Below are positions 1-6,906 of a stretch of 64,000 nt of DNA, one piece after another. The notes under the pieces are model-generated. The model was not told where the DNA came from. It was given only the letters and a program-made list of their open reading frames with translations, and made no database searches. This stretch comes from Sphingobacteriales bacterium (lineage in GTDB: Bacteria > Bacteroidota > Bacteroidia > Chitinophagales > Chitinophagaceae). The translations under genes were made by a program, and so were the position numbers. The DNA lies in the NCBI GenBank assembly GCA_004144185.1, contig SEFP01000005.1, positions 43,256 through 107,255 of the forward strand, read 5' to 3'. Every line of letters begins with the position of its first letter. Position 1 is the first letter of the stretch.

Positions 1-695
1 AGAAAGCCCCGATGAAAGCCTGGGATATCAATATGCGTTCGCTGTTGCAGGTGCTGGAGCTCGGCGTGGAAGAAAAGCTGGAGAAAATCTTCTGGCCGTC
101 TTCGATTGCCGTTTTTGGTCCGACGACGCCTAAAGTAGATACCCCGCAGCAAACGGTCGTAGAGCCCACAACCGTTTACGGCATCTCTAAGTATGCCGGT
201 GAACTGTGGTGCCAGTATTATTTTGACCGGTACGGGCTGGATGTCCGCTCGGTGCGGTATCCGGGACTTATTTCCTGGAAAGGCCAACCGGGTGGGGGCA
301 CCACCGATTATGCCGTAGCCATTTACCATGAATCATTGGCTACCGGAACCTATACCTCATTTCTGGGTGAAGGCACCGTGTTGCCGATGATGTATATGGA
401 TGACGCCATCCGGGCTACGCTGGAACTAATGGAGGCACCGGCCGAGACGCTATCAACGCGTATGGCGTACAACATTGCCGCTATTTCCTTTGCCCCGGAA
501 GAAATCGGGCGTAGCATCCAGGCGCATCTGCCGGAATTTAAACTGTCGTATGCGCCCGATTCACGTCAGGCGATTGCCGACAGCTGGCCGCAAAGCATCG
601 ATGATTCGCTGGCCCGCAAGGACTGGGGCTGGAAACCGCAGTTTGACCTCGAAGCGATGACCGCCGATATGTTGAAGAATCTAAAGAACGGATAA
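1..695 (+). CDS. L-threonine 3-dehydrogenase-type extended SDR (5' end outside window)
   Basis: NAD-dependent sugar-epimerase-fold dehydrogenase; the closest match from memory is the Bacteroidota SDR-type L-threonine 3-dehydrogenase, which oxidises threonine to 2-amino-3-ketobutyrate in the cytoplasm. The reading frame is open from base 1 and the first Met (position 12) is internal, so the N-terminal Rossmann GxxGxxG segment lies outside the window. Visible marks are the strand FWPSSIAVFG with the active-site serine region, the catalytic YGISK (YxxxK) near residue 60 of the visible part, and the substrate-loop sequence LPMMYMDDAIRATLE. The gene converges on the leftward deoxyhypusine-synthase-like gene and shares a bidirectional terminator with it. 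The exact substrate is inferred from family resemblance. Confidence 0.8.
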   Translation, partial: KAPMKAWDINMRSLLQVLELGVEEKLEKIFWPSSIAVFGPTTPKVDTPQQTVVEPTTVYGISKYAGELWCQYYFDRYGLDVRSVRYPGLISWKGQPGGGTTDYAVAIYHESLATGTYTSFLGEGTVLPMMYMDDAIRATLELMEAPAETLSTRMAYNIAAISFAPEEIGRSIQAHLPEFKLSYAPDSRQAIADSWPQSIDDSLARKDWGWKPQFDLEAMTADMLKNLKNG

Positions 696-746
696 GCATC
701 TGCGTGGTGTAGGCTTCAACGTCTCGAAGCAGTGTAACCTACTAAA

Positions 747-787
747 AAAGCGGCGTCCCTGATTTCTAATATCAGGGACGCCGCTTT
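747..787. terminator. Bidirectional intrinsic terminator
   Basis: A 17-bp perfect stem (747-763 pairing with 771-787) around a 7-base loop, with A/T-rich flanks on both sides. It lies between two convergent genes and can serve both. Confidence 0.85.
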
Positions 788-811
788 GCTTTTTAAGATA
801 AATGGGTTGGA

Positions 812-1801
812 TTACTGACCCAGCAGCCAGGCGAAAATCAGCGGTGCTACGATGGTTGCGTCGCTTTCCACGATAAACTTCGGCGTGGTGATGTCGAGTT
901 TACCCCAGGTGATTTTTTCGTTGGGCACGGCACCGGAATACGAACCATAGGAAGTGGTACTGTCGGAAATCTGGCAGAAATAACTCCAGAATGGTACATC
1001 GTGCATTTCCAGATCCTGGTACAGCATCGGTACAACGCAAATCGGGAAGTCGCCTGCGATGCCACCGCCGATCTGGAAAAAGCCCACGCCTTTTCCGGAA
1101 CAGTTGGCCCGGTACCAGTCGGCCAGCCAGGCCATGTATTCAATGCCACTTTTCATGGTCGAGGCCTTCAGTTCACCTTTGATCACATAGCTCGCGAAGA
1201 TGTTACCCATCGTACTGTCTTCCCAGCCGGGTACTACGATCGGCAGATTTTTCTCAGCAGCGGCGATCATCCAGGAATGTTCTTCCGGAATCTCGTAATG
1301 CTCGCGCATCACACCACTGAGCAACAACTTGTACATATACTCGTGCGGGAAATACCGCTCGCCGGCTGCTTCTGCGTCGGACCAGAGTTTGTGAATATGC
1401 TTTTGGATGCGGCGGAAGGCTTCTTCTTCCGGAATACAGGTATCCGTTACGCGGTTGTAACCGTTTTCGAGCAGGTCGTATTCTTCCTGCGGACTCAAGT
1501 CGCGGTAGTTGGGAACGCGTTTGTAGTGGGAGTGCGCCACCAGATTCATGATGTCTTCCTCCAGGTTGGCACCGGTGCAGGAGATGATCTGAACTTTATC
1601 CTGGCGGATCATTTCGGCCAGTGAAATACCCAGTTCGGCCGTACTCATGGCACCGGCCAGGGTAATCATCATTTTACCGCCTTCGAGCAGGTGCGTTTCG
1701 TAGCCTTTGGCTGCGTCGACCAGCGCGGCGGCGTTGAAGTGGCGGTAGTTGTGTTCAATAAACTGTGAGATCGGGCCTTTGCCCGCAGATGCGTTCGTCA
1801 T
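812..1801 (-). CDS. Deoxyhypusine synthase family protein
   Basis: The 329-residue protein matches the deoxyhypusine synthase fold over its length. This includes the NAD-binding stretch MMITLAGAMSTAELG (about residue 44), GANLEEDI, FFQIGGGIAGDFP, and the C-terminal NEKITWGKLD, whose lysine corresponds to the catalytic lysine of the eukaryotic enzyme (SWGK motif). Eukaryotic and archaeal enzymes transfer an aminobutyl group from spermidine to eIF5A. Bacteria lack eIF5A, and bacterial homologues are thought to act in polyamine metabolism, for example homospermidine synthesis. The role here is therefore inference. No other polyamine gene is adjacent. The start is the first ATG after the upstream terminator. 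Confidence 0.85.
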   Translation of the reverse strand: MTNASAGKGPISQFIEHNYRHFNAAALVDAAKGYETHLLEGGKMMITLAGAMSTAELGISLAEMIRQDKVQIISCTGANLEEDIMNLVAHSHYKRVPNYRDLSPQEEYDLLENGYNRVTDTCIPEEEAFRRIQKHIHKLWSDAEAAGERYFPHEYMYKLLLSGVMREHYEIPEEHSWMIAAAEKNLPIVVPGWEDSTMGNIFASYVIKGELKASTMKSGIEYMAWLADWYRANCSGKGVGFFQIGGGIAGDFPICVVPMLYQDLEMHDVPFWSYFCQISDSTTSYGSYSGAVPNEKITWGKLDITTPKFIVESDATIVAPLIFAWLLGQ

Positions 1802-1829
1802 AACAGAGAAAAGGAGTTTGCCTTTAGGT

Positions 1830-1862
1830 AAAAAAGCCGTTCCGGAAGGATTCCGGAACGGC
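1830..1862 (-). terminator. Terminator built from two TTCCGGAA copies
   Basis: A perfect 12-bp stem (1836-1847 with 1851-1862) and a 3-base loop. Each arm contains one TTCCGGAA octamer. Read leftward, the hairpin is followed by six T (complement of 1830-1835). It ends the lipoprotein transcript just before the deoxyhypusine-synthase-like gene. Confidence 0.85.
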
Positions 1863-1894
1863 GCAAAGGTAACCGGCAGAACAGAATGCGTCCG

Positions 1895-2299
1895 TTAACG
1901 AATGCGGATCGTATCCGGTCCGGAGATTTTGAACACATGACAGCAATCCGTACCGACCTGGTAGGGCGTATCCACAACGGGCTGACCGTTTTGAAACACT
2001 TTAACCCGGAATGAAAGGGCTGCTTTGGGATCCGTGCGAACCCAGTCGTCGCTGGCAACTGCATAATGACCTGGTCCCGGATAAACTGTGTTCTGAACCC
2101 GTGTTGGTTGTCCATCCGGACCCAGAACCCGGATACTGTCTATCGCATGAGCGGGTCCGGAACCATCAGTTAGATACACCGTTACTGTCCGGAAATCGGT
2201 GGTGCAGGTGGCTCCGTTACAGGAGTCAGATGAACTTCCGTCTTTTTTACAGGAGACGGTCAGTACCAGAAATGCGAGTGTCAGGAGTGACTCTTTCAT
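1895..2299 (-). CDS. Cys-rich lipoprotein, paralogue of the next upstream gene
   Basis: A 134-residue protein with a lipoprotein signal (hydrophobic MKESLLTLAFLVLTVSC, then KKDGSSS), so it is probably anchored in the outer membrane or periplasm. After a Ser-rich linker come a CNGATCTTDFRTV motif (two Cys spaced by four residues) and, near the C-terminus, TDCCHVFKISG. The neighbour at 2354-2785 has the same order of motifs (CRAVMCTMDFRTV and ADCCHVSKVSG), so the two are tandem paralogues. I do not recognise a named family. The conserved C-x4-C and CCH could form disulfides or bind a metal; that is inference. Confidence 0.8.
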   Translation of the reverse strand: MKESLLTLAFLVLTVSCKKDGSSSDSCNGATCTTDFRTVTVYLTDGSGPAHAIDSIRVLGPDGQPTRVQNTVYPGPGHYAVASDDWVRTDPKAALSFRVKVFQNGQPVVDTPYQVGTDCCHVFKISGPDTIRIR

Positions 2300-2353
2300 C
2301 GGCGGGTTGATTTCGGAAACATGCCCCCTAAAATAATTCCTGCGATCCGATCC

Positions 2354-2785
2354 TTACCGGGCTGTAATCGATTCTTTTCCGGATACTTTGGATACGTGGC
2401 AGCAGTCGGCTTTGATCTCAAAGGTTTCGGTCACAACCGGTTTGTTCCCGACCATACCGATAAAGATCATTTTCGCCGTGGTGTTTTTGTGATTGGCGAC
2501 CCATTCATCGGTAACCACTGGGTAGGTGCCATCCAGCATCGAAGCAGCCGCATCTCCACTGAGGACCGCTGTTCCTTTCCCACTCAGTACGGTCTGGTAG
2601 CTATCGAGCTTAACCGGTTTTCCGGAGGCGTCTACCACGCGGAGACTAACGGTCCGGAAATCCATGGTACACATGACGGCCCGGCAGTCGGTAGCGGCAT
2701 CGGTGTTGCCGGCAACCGGCATAGCCTTACGGGCACAGGCGTGAAGCAGCAACGCGGAGAGGGGAAGCAGGAGAAGTTTTTTCAT
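2354..2785 (-). CDS. Cys-rich lipoprotein, tandem paralogue
   Basis: A 143-residue lipoprotein starting at MKKLLLLPLSALLLHAC; the Cys after LLHA is the lipobox residue. An in-frame upstream Met exists at 2824 but would precede the signal peptide and overlap the divergent promoter, so it is rejected. The mature domain carries CRAVMCTMDFRTVSL, a central beta-rich part, and ADCCHVSKVSG near the end, matching the paralogue at 1895-2299. It probably heads a two-gene operon transcribed away from the TonB receptor at 2881. Function unknown; a role tied to that receptor's substrate is possible. Confidence 0.8.
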   Translation of the reverse strand: MKKLLLLPLSALLLHACARKAMPVAGNTDAATDCRAVMCTMDFRTVSLRVVDASGKPVKLDSYQTVLSGKGTAVLSGDAAASMLDGTYPVVTDEWVANHKNTTAKMIFIGMVGNKPVVTETFEIKADCCHVSKVSGKESITAR

Positions 2786-2823
2786 AAAGCGGAATAAATG
2801 TCCGCTTAGTTGATGCAAACACA

Positions 2824-2853
2824 TTGCCAGCAGCCGGTAGGCCGATACTTTTG
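2824..2853 (+). promoter_or_regulatory. Bacteroidota-type promoter of the TonB receptor gene
   Basis: TACTTTTG at 2846-2853 matches the -7 consensus TAnnTTTG. TTG at 2824-2826 sits 19 bases upstream, as a -33 element would. The start codon follows at 2881. Confidence 0.6.
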
Positions 2854-2880
2854 CGCCCGCAAATCGTTTTTTACTTTTTT

Positions 2881-4788
2881 ATGGCTTTCCGGAAACCGGC
2901 GCTGTTGTTACCACTGTTTCTGGGTGTCCTGCCACTGGCGGCCCAGACCACTCATGAGATTGAAACCGTAACCATCACCTCCGGCCTCAGTGTGCAGGAC
3001 CAGCGGGAGACGGCCCGTGAGGTCCATGTGATTTCCGGAAAGCAATTTTCGCAGCTGCCGGTTCATTCGCTGGATGAGCTGTTGCGCTATGTGCCCGGCG
3101 TTGAAGTGCAGGCACGGGGTCCTTTTGGTGCACAATCCGATATCGTGATTCGGGGTGGCACCTTTCAGCAGGTGCTGGTGTTGGTCGATGGGTTGCGGGT
3201 GAATGATCCGATCACGGGCCATTTCAACAGCAATATCCCGATCGAGCCCGGTGAGATCGACCGGATCGAAGTGTTGAAAGGTGCGGCCTCTGCCTTGTAC
3301 GGAGCCGACGCCGTGGGTGGCGTAGTGCATATCATTACCAAAACCTTTTCCGGAACCGAAACAACCGAAGGCGAAGCCCGTCTTTCCGGTGGGCAGTATG
3401 GGTATCTGGGCGCACAGGCCGGCGGCAGCTATCACCGGGGGCGCACCCTGGTTGCAGGCGGCGTTTTGTACAATTGCGCCGATGGCGTTGCGCAACGGGG
3501 CATCAATGGCTTTGCCCGGACCACAACGGCTTCGCTGTCGCTTGCGCAACGACTTAGTCATTTCTGGACCCTCTCCGTTCGTTCGGCCTACGACGACCGC
3601 GACTTTGCCGCCCAGAACTTCTACACCACCTTCAAAAGCGATACCGCTACCGAGCAGGTCCGCACCTTCTGGCAGCAGGTAGGACTGCATTATGCCAAAA
3701 GTCGCTGGCAGGTACGCTTCGACGGCAGCTACAAAACCCTGAGCGACCAGTATCAGTTTTCACCGCTGGCAGCTGCCAACGACAATCGGGCGGCACTGGC
3801 ACAGGGACTGGCCGTAGCCAGTGTCGCACTGCGTTCCGGACGCCGGTTGACGGTCGGTGGACAGGTGCTTTCCGGAGCTATGAGCAGCAACGACCGGGGC
3901 GATCATCAACTAACACAGGGTGGCGTATTTGCGCTCTATAGTCATGTCTTTTCCGGAAAGCTGATTGTAGAGCCGGCTTTGCGGTTGACGTTCCCGCAGT
4001 TGGGCGGCGCGCGGTTGATTCCGCAGTTGAACGCGGCCTGGCTGGGGCAGCGTTACAAGATTCGTGGGGCTATCGGGACCTCCTTGCGCGAACCGGATTT
4101 TACCGAGCGGTTCAACAACTACAACAAGCCGGTGGTGAAAAGTGGGTCAATCGGCAATCCGGAGCTGATCGCTGAAAAAGGCCTCAGCTATGAGCTGGGT
4201 GTAGATGTACAGCCGGTCCGGAACCTACGCCTTTCGGTAACCGGTTTTAGGCGTGAGCAGCAGGATTTGATTGATTTTGTCACGACGCCGTATGCGCAGA
4301 TGCCACGTCAGGAAAACCTGGTGTCGGGGGGCAGTTATGCGCTGGCGCAAAATATCGGGGCGGTCAACACCTCCGGAATCGAAGCATCCGGAACCTATGA
4401 AAAGACGCTGTCCAAGGGACGGCTGCGTGTAGATGGAGGCTTGGTCTGGCTCAACACCACTGGTATCAACGGAACGCCCGGCTTTTACATTTCCTCGCAT
4501 GCCCGGTTCCTGGCCAATGGTTCGGTATCGTATGAGTATCGTCGGCTGACGCTTTCGACGACGGCGATGTACAAAGAGCGGCAGGGGCAGACAGCCACGG
4601 CAATCGAAGCTGAGGTGAGCCCTTCGTACTTTTTGATGAATCTGCGTGCCGAAGCAAAGGTGACCCGCTGGCTGGCCCTTTTTGCCCAGGCCGATAACAT
4701 TACCAACACCACCTACAGTGATTTACTCGGTGCCCAGATGCCCGGTCGCTGGTGGAGTGGTGGCGTGCGGTTATGGGGGAGTAAATAA
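2881..4788 (+). CDS. TonB-dependent outer-membrane receptor, BtuB/cobalamin-like class
   Basis: A 635-residue receptor beginning at MAFRKPALLLPLFLG with a signal peptide ending near LAAQ. The plug domain follows: LDELLRYVPGVEVQ, SDIVIRGGTFQQVLVLVDG, IDRIEVLKGAASALYGADA (about residues 50-150). The remaining 450 residues form the beta-barrel, ending in VRLWGSK. The size and plug motifs fit the BtuB-like (COG4206) class rather than SusC. The substrate cannot be read from sequence. It is divergent from two Cys-rich lipoproteins, which suggests a shared metal or cofactor theme. A second, riboswitch-controlled receptor lies at 25198. Confidence 0.85.
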   Translation: MAFRKPALLLPLFLGVLPLAAQTTHEIETVTITSGLSVQDQRETAREVHVISGKQFSQLPVHSLDELLRYVPGVEVQARGPFGAQSDIVIRGGTFQQVLVLVDGLRVNDPITGHFNSNIPIEPGEIDRIEVLKGAASALYGADAVGGVVHIITKTFSGTETTEGEARLSGGQYGYLGAQAGGSYHRGRTLVAGGVLYNCADGVAQRGINGFARTTTASLSLAQRLSHFWTLSVRSAYDDRDFAAQNFYTTFKSDTATEQVRTFWQQVGLHYAKSRWQVRFDGSYKTLSDQYQFSPLAAANDNRAALAQGLAVASVALRSGRRLTVGGQVLSGAMSSNDRGDHQLTQGGVFALYSHVFSGKLIVEPALRLTFPQLGGARLIPQLNAAWLGQRYKIRGAIGTSLREPDFTERFNNYNKPVVKSGSIGNPELIAEKGLSYELGVDVQPVRNLRLSVTGFRREQQDLIDFVTTPYAQMPRQENLVSGGSYALAQNIGAVNTSGIEASGTYEKTLSKGRLRVDGGLVWLNTTGINGTPGFYISSHARFLANGSVSYEYRRLTLSTTAMYKERQGQTATAIEAEVSPSYFLMNLRAEAKVTRWLALFAQADNITNTTYSDLLGAQMPGRWWSGGVRLWGSK

Positions 4789-4841
4789 GTAAAACAGGAG
4801 GCTTTTGGAAGCCTGGTTTATCTGGTTCCTCGCCCTATCTA

Positions 4842-4921
4842 GTCATCTCGACCGCTAGGGAGATCTCACAATAGCAGGGTATAGATGCTGTGAGATTCCT
4901 CCCTTGCGGTCGGAATGACCC
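4842..4921. repeat. Dispersed hairpin repeat, family A (full copy)
   Basis: About 80 bp with imperfect inverted arms: GTCATCTCGACCGC plus ATCTCACA on the left, TGTGAGATTCC and GCGGTCGGAATGAC on the right. A second copy follows at 4988 and partial copies lie near 15141 and 15736. The intergenic stretch 4789-5400 contains only such repeats and no gene. Confidence 0.8.
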
Positions 4922-4987
4922 AATTTAGTGTGGCTCCGATCATTACAATTCCGGAAGTTTACTTTCCCGGCTTCTTGCCCTGTCTGT

Positions 4988-5068
4988 GTCATCTCGACCG
5001 TTAGGGAGAGATCTCACAAAAGCTGAGTACAATGCCGTGAGATTCCGACTGCAAGGGAAGAATGACCC
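4988..5068. repeat. Dispersed hairpin repeat, family A (second copy)
   Basis: Same arm sequences as the copy at 4842 with several mismatches, in the same orientation. Confidence 0.75.
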
Positions 5069-5112
5069 AGACAAAGTCCGTTCCGGAATTATCCACTGAT
5101 CTTACAGCAACC

Positions 5113-5208
5113 GGGTCATTGCGAGGTACGAAGCAATCCCTATCTATACGAGCCATAGGTACCCGTATTTCACAGATTGCTTCGTCGTTCCTCATCGCAA
5201 TGACCCGT
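5113..5208. repeat. Dispersed hairpin repeat, family B
   Basis: Left arm GTCATTGCGAGGTACGAAGC; right arm is its inverted, diverged copy ending in GCAATGACCC. Arms of this type are widespread in bacterial intergenic DNA. Four further arms are at 15473-15713. Confidence 0.8.
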
Positions 5209-5240
5209 GGTTTGTAGATGAGGAAATAGATTGTAAACGA

Positions 5241-5345
5241 CGCTGAGCCTATCGAAGCGTGACAGATACTTTATGCTCAGATTCAGTCTGACGTTTACTC
5301 TATTCATTGTATATGCGGTGTCAGGCTGAGCGTGTCGAAGCCCGC
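5241..5345. repeat. Dispersed repeat, family C (two arms)
   Basis: CGCTGAGCCTATCGAAGCG at 5241 and TGTCAGGCTGAGCGTGTCGA at 5319 are variants of one element. A better inverted pair is at 15014-15087. Confidence 0.65.
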
Positions 5346-5400
5346 AAAAGAACGGGCAGACTGATTGGCCTGCCCGTTCCTGAAAGAATAAAAGCAATAA

Positions 5401-6906
5401 TTACCGCCAGCCGCCACCGAGTGCCCGGTAAATGTCTACCATCGTAGACAGTTGATTGCGCTTGGTTTCAATCAGCTCCAGCTTGGCTTCCAGGGCATCG
5501 CGTTGGGTCAATAGCACTTCCATGTAATCGGCCCGGCCGTACTGAAACAAACTCGTGGCCAGTGCAATCGACCGGCTCAGCGCATCCACCTGTTGGTTTT
5601 TAAGACTAAAGCTGTTTTGGATATTGCTCACCTTCGCCTGTTGATTGGCCACTTCCACATACGCATTCAGCACGGTGCGCTCATACGCATAGGCCGCGGC
5701 TACCTGCCGGGCATTGGCGGTTACATACGCCCCCTTAATCGCCAACCGGTTCACCAGCGGAGCGGTCAGATCGCCGGCCAGATTCGCCAGGATCGACTCG
5801 GGGGTGCTGAGCAGAAACTTGGGATTGAAAGCCTGAAAGCCCAGTGCCGCCCGAATGTCGAGCGAAGGGAAAAACAGTGCTTTCGCCACTTTTACATCCA
5901 GCTTGGAGGCAATCACCTCCAGCTCCGCACGACGTACGTCCGGCCGGTTTTGGAGCAACTGCGATGGGATGCCCACAGCAATCGTGGCTGGTAGCGTCGA
6001 ATCCAGCGAACTGGCCGGGTGGGCCGGGTCCGTTGAAAGGCTGCTGCGAACGATGGGCTGCGGAAAGCGACCCAGCAGGAAGTTGATCCGGTTTTCGGCT
6101 TCCGTGATCCGTTGCCGCAGATCGTATTGGAGGCTTTTGGTTTTCAGTACCTCGGCTTCAAACTTCTGCACCGCCAGTTCCGTCACCCGGCCGGCTTCTT
6201 TCTGTTGCCGCACCACGCCCAGCGCGTTGGTCAGGATGGAAATGGTCTGATTGGTTAGGGCCAGCTGGTTGTCGAGCGCTTCCAGTTCATAATAACTGTT
6301 GGCAACCTCCGCCACGATATTGGTAATGGCAAAGTTCCGGCCTTCAAGGGTTCCCAGGTACCGGGTGAGGGCCGACTGCCGTGCGTTGCGCAGCTTCCGC
6401 CAGATATCCACTTCCCAGTTGGCGACCAGACCGATCTGAAGATCCGGCAGGGGGTCCGGATTTTCCTTACCCGGATCGATCTCGATGTTTTTTTCCAGTG
6501 CGCCTAACCGGGTATAGCGGGGTGTTTTTTCGATACCGGCACTGGCCTGGGCACGAACCGTGGGCATATATTCCCCTTGGCGGATCTGCGCTTCGGCGCG
6601 GCTGACCAGCGTTTCGGTAAAGGCAATCGCCAGTTCCTGGTTGTTGCGAACGGCGGTATCAATCAGCGACACCAGATTGGGATCGGTAAAATAATCCGAA
6701 GGCTTCAGGAAGGCTGAATTGGTGGTATCGGTTGTTCCGGAAGGATACTGTCCCGGAATCGGATTGTGCCGCACGTTGGTGGCTACCTGCGGCAGTTTGC
6801 AGGCCGTTACGCCCAGCAGCAGCAACGGAACCGACCGCATCCAGCGGGCTGTTTTTCCGGATGCAGCGGTTGCCATGGAGAAGAGCGACTTACAAATCGG
6901 TTTCAT
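5401..6906 (-). CDS. RND efflux outer-membrane lipoprotein channel (NodT/OprM-like)
   Basis: TolC-family channel of about 500 residues that forms the outer-membrane exit of the tripartite pump encoded just upstream. It carries a lipoprotein signal (RSVPLLLLGVTAC) and two OEP repeats: one with LIDTAVRNNQELAIAFTETL and VANWEVDIWRKLRNARQ, the second with QLLQNRPDVRRAELEV and VNRLAIKGAYVTANARQ. These marks are typical of the NodT/OprM group. The start is placed at 6906 (MKPICKSLFSM), overlapping the permease gene's 3' end by 17 bp; 6876 (MATAASGK) is an alternative. The overlap implies translational coupling. Confidence 0.92.
   Translation of the reverse strand: MKPICKSLFSMATAASGKTARWMRSVPLLLLGVTACKLPQVATNVRHNPIPGQYPSGTTDTTNSAFLKPSDYFTDPNLVSLIDTAVRNNQELAIAFTETLVSRAEAQIRQGEYMPTVRAQASAGIEKTPRYTRLGALEKNIEIDPGKENPDPLPDLQIGLVANWEVDIWRKLRNARQSALTRYLGTLEGRNFAITNIVAEVANSYYELEALDNQLALTNQTISILTNALGVVRQQKEAGRVTELAVQKFEAEVLKTKSLQYDLRQRITEAENRINFLLGRFPQPIVRSSLSTDPAHPASSLDSTLPATIAVGIPSQLLQNRPDVRRAELEVIASKLDVKVAKALFFPSLDIRAALGFQAFNPKFLLSTPESILANLAGDLTAPLVNRLAIKGAYVTANARQVAAAYAYERTVLNAYVEVANQQAKVSNIQNSFSLKNQQVDALSRSIALATSLFQYGRADYMEVLLTQRDALEAKLELIETKRNQLSTMVDIYRALGGGWR

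Noticed and set aside
1001..1624. A 207-codon plus-strand frame opposite the deoxyhypusine-synthase-like gene
   Set aside because: The minus strand has full family motifs; the plus frame is its shadow.
2881..4788. A second cobalamin riboswitch before the first TonB receptor
   Set aside because: The short leader (about 2854-2880) has none of the B12-box blocks, so only the operon at 22 kb is under a visible riboswitch.
4842..5345. CRISPR array
   Set aside because: The repeats are inverted hairpin elements with irregular spacing and diverged copies. No regularly spaced direct repeats or cas genes exist in the window.
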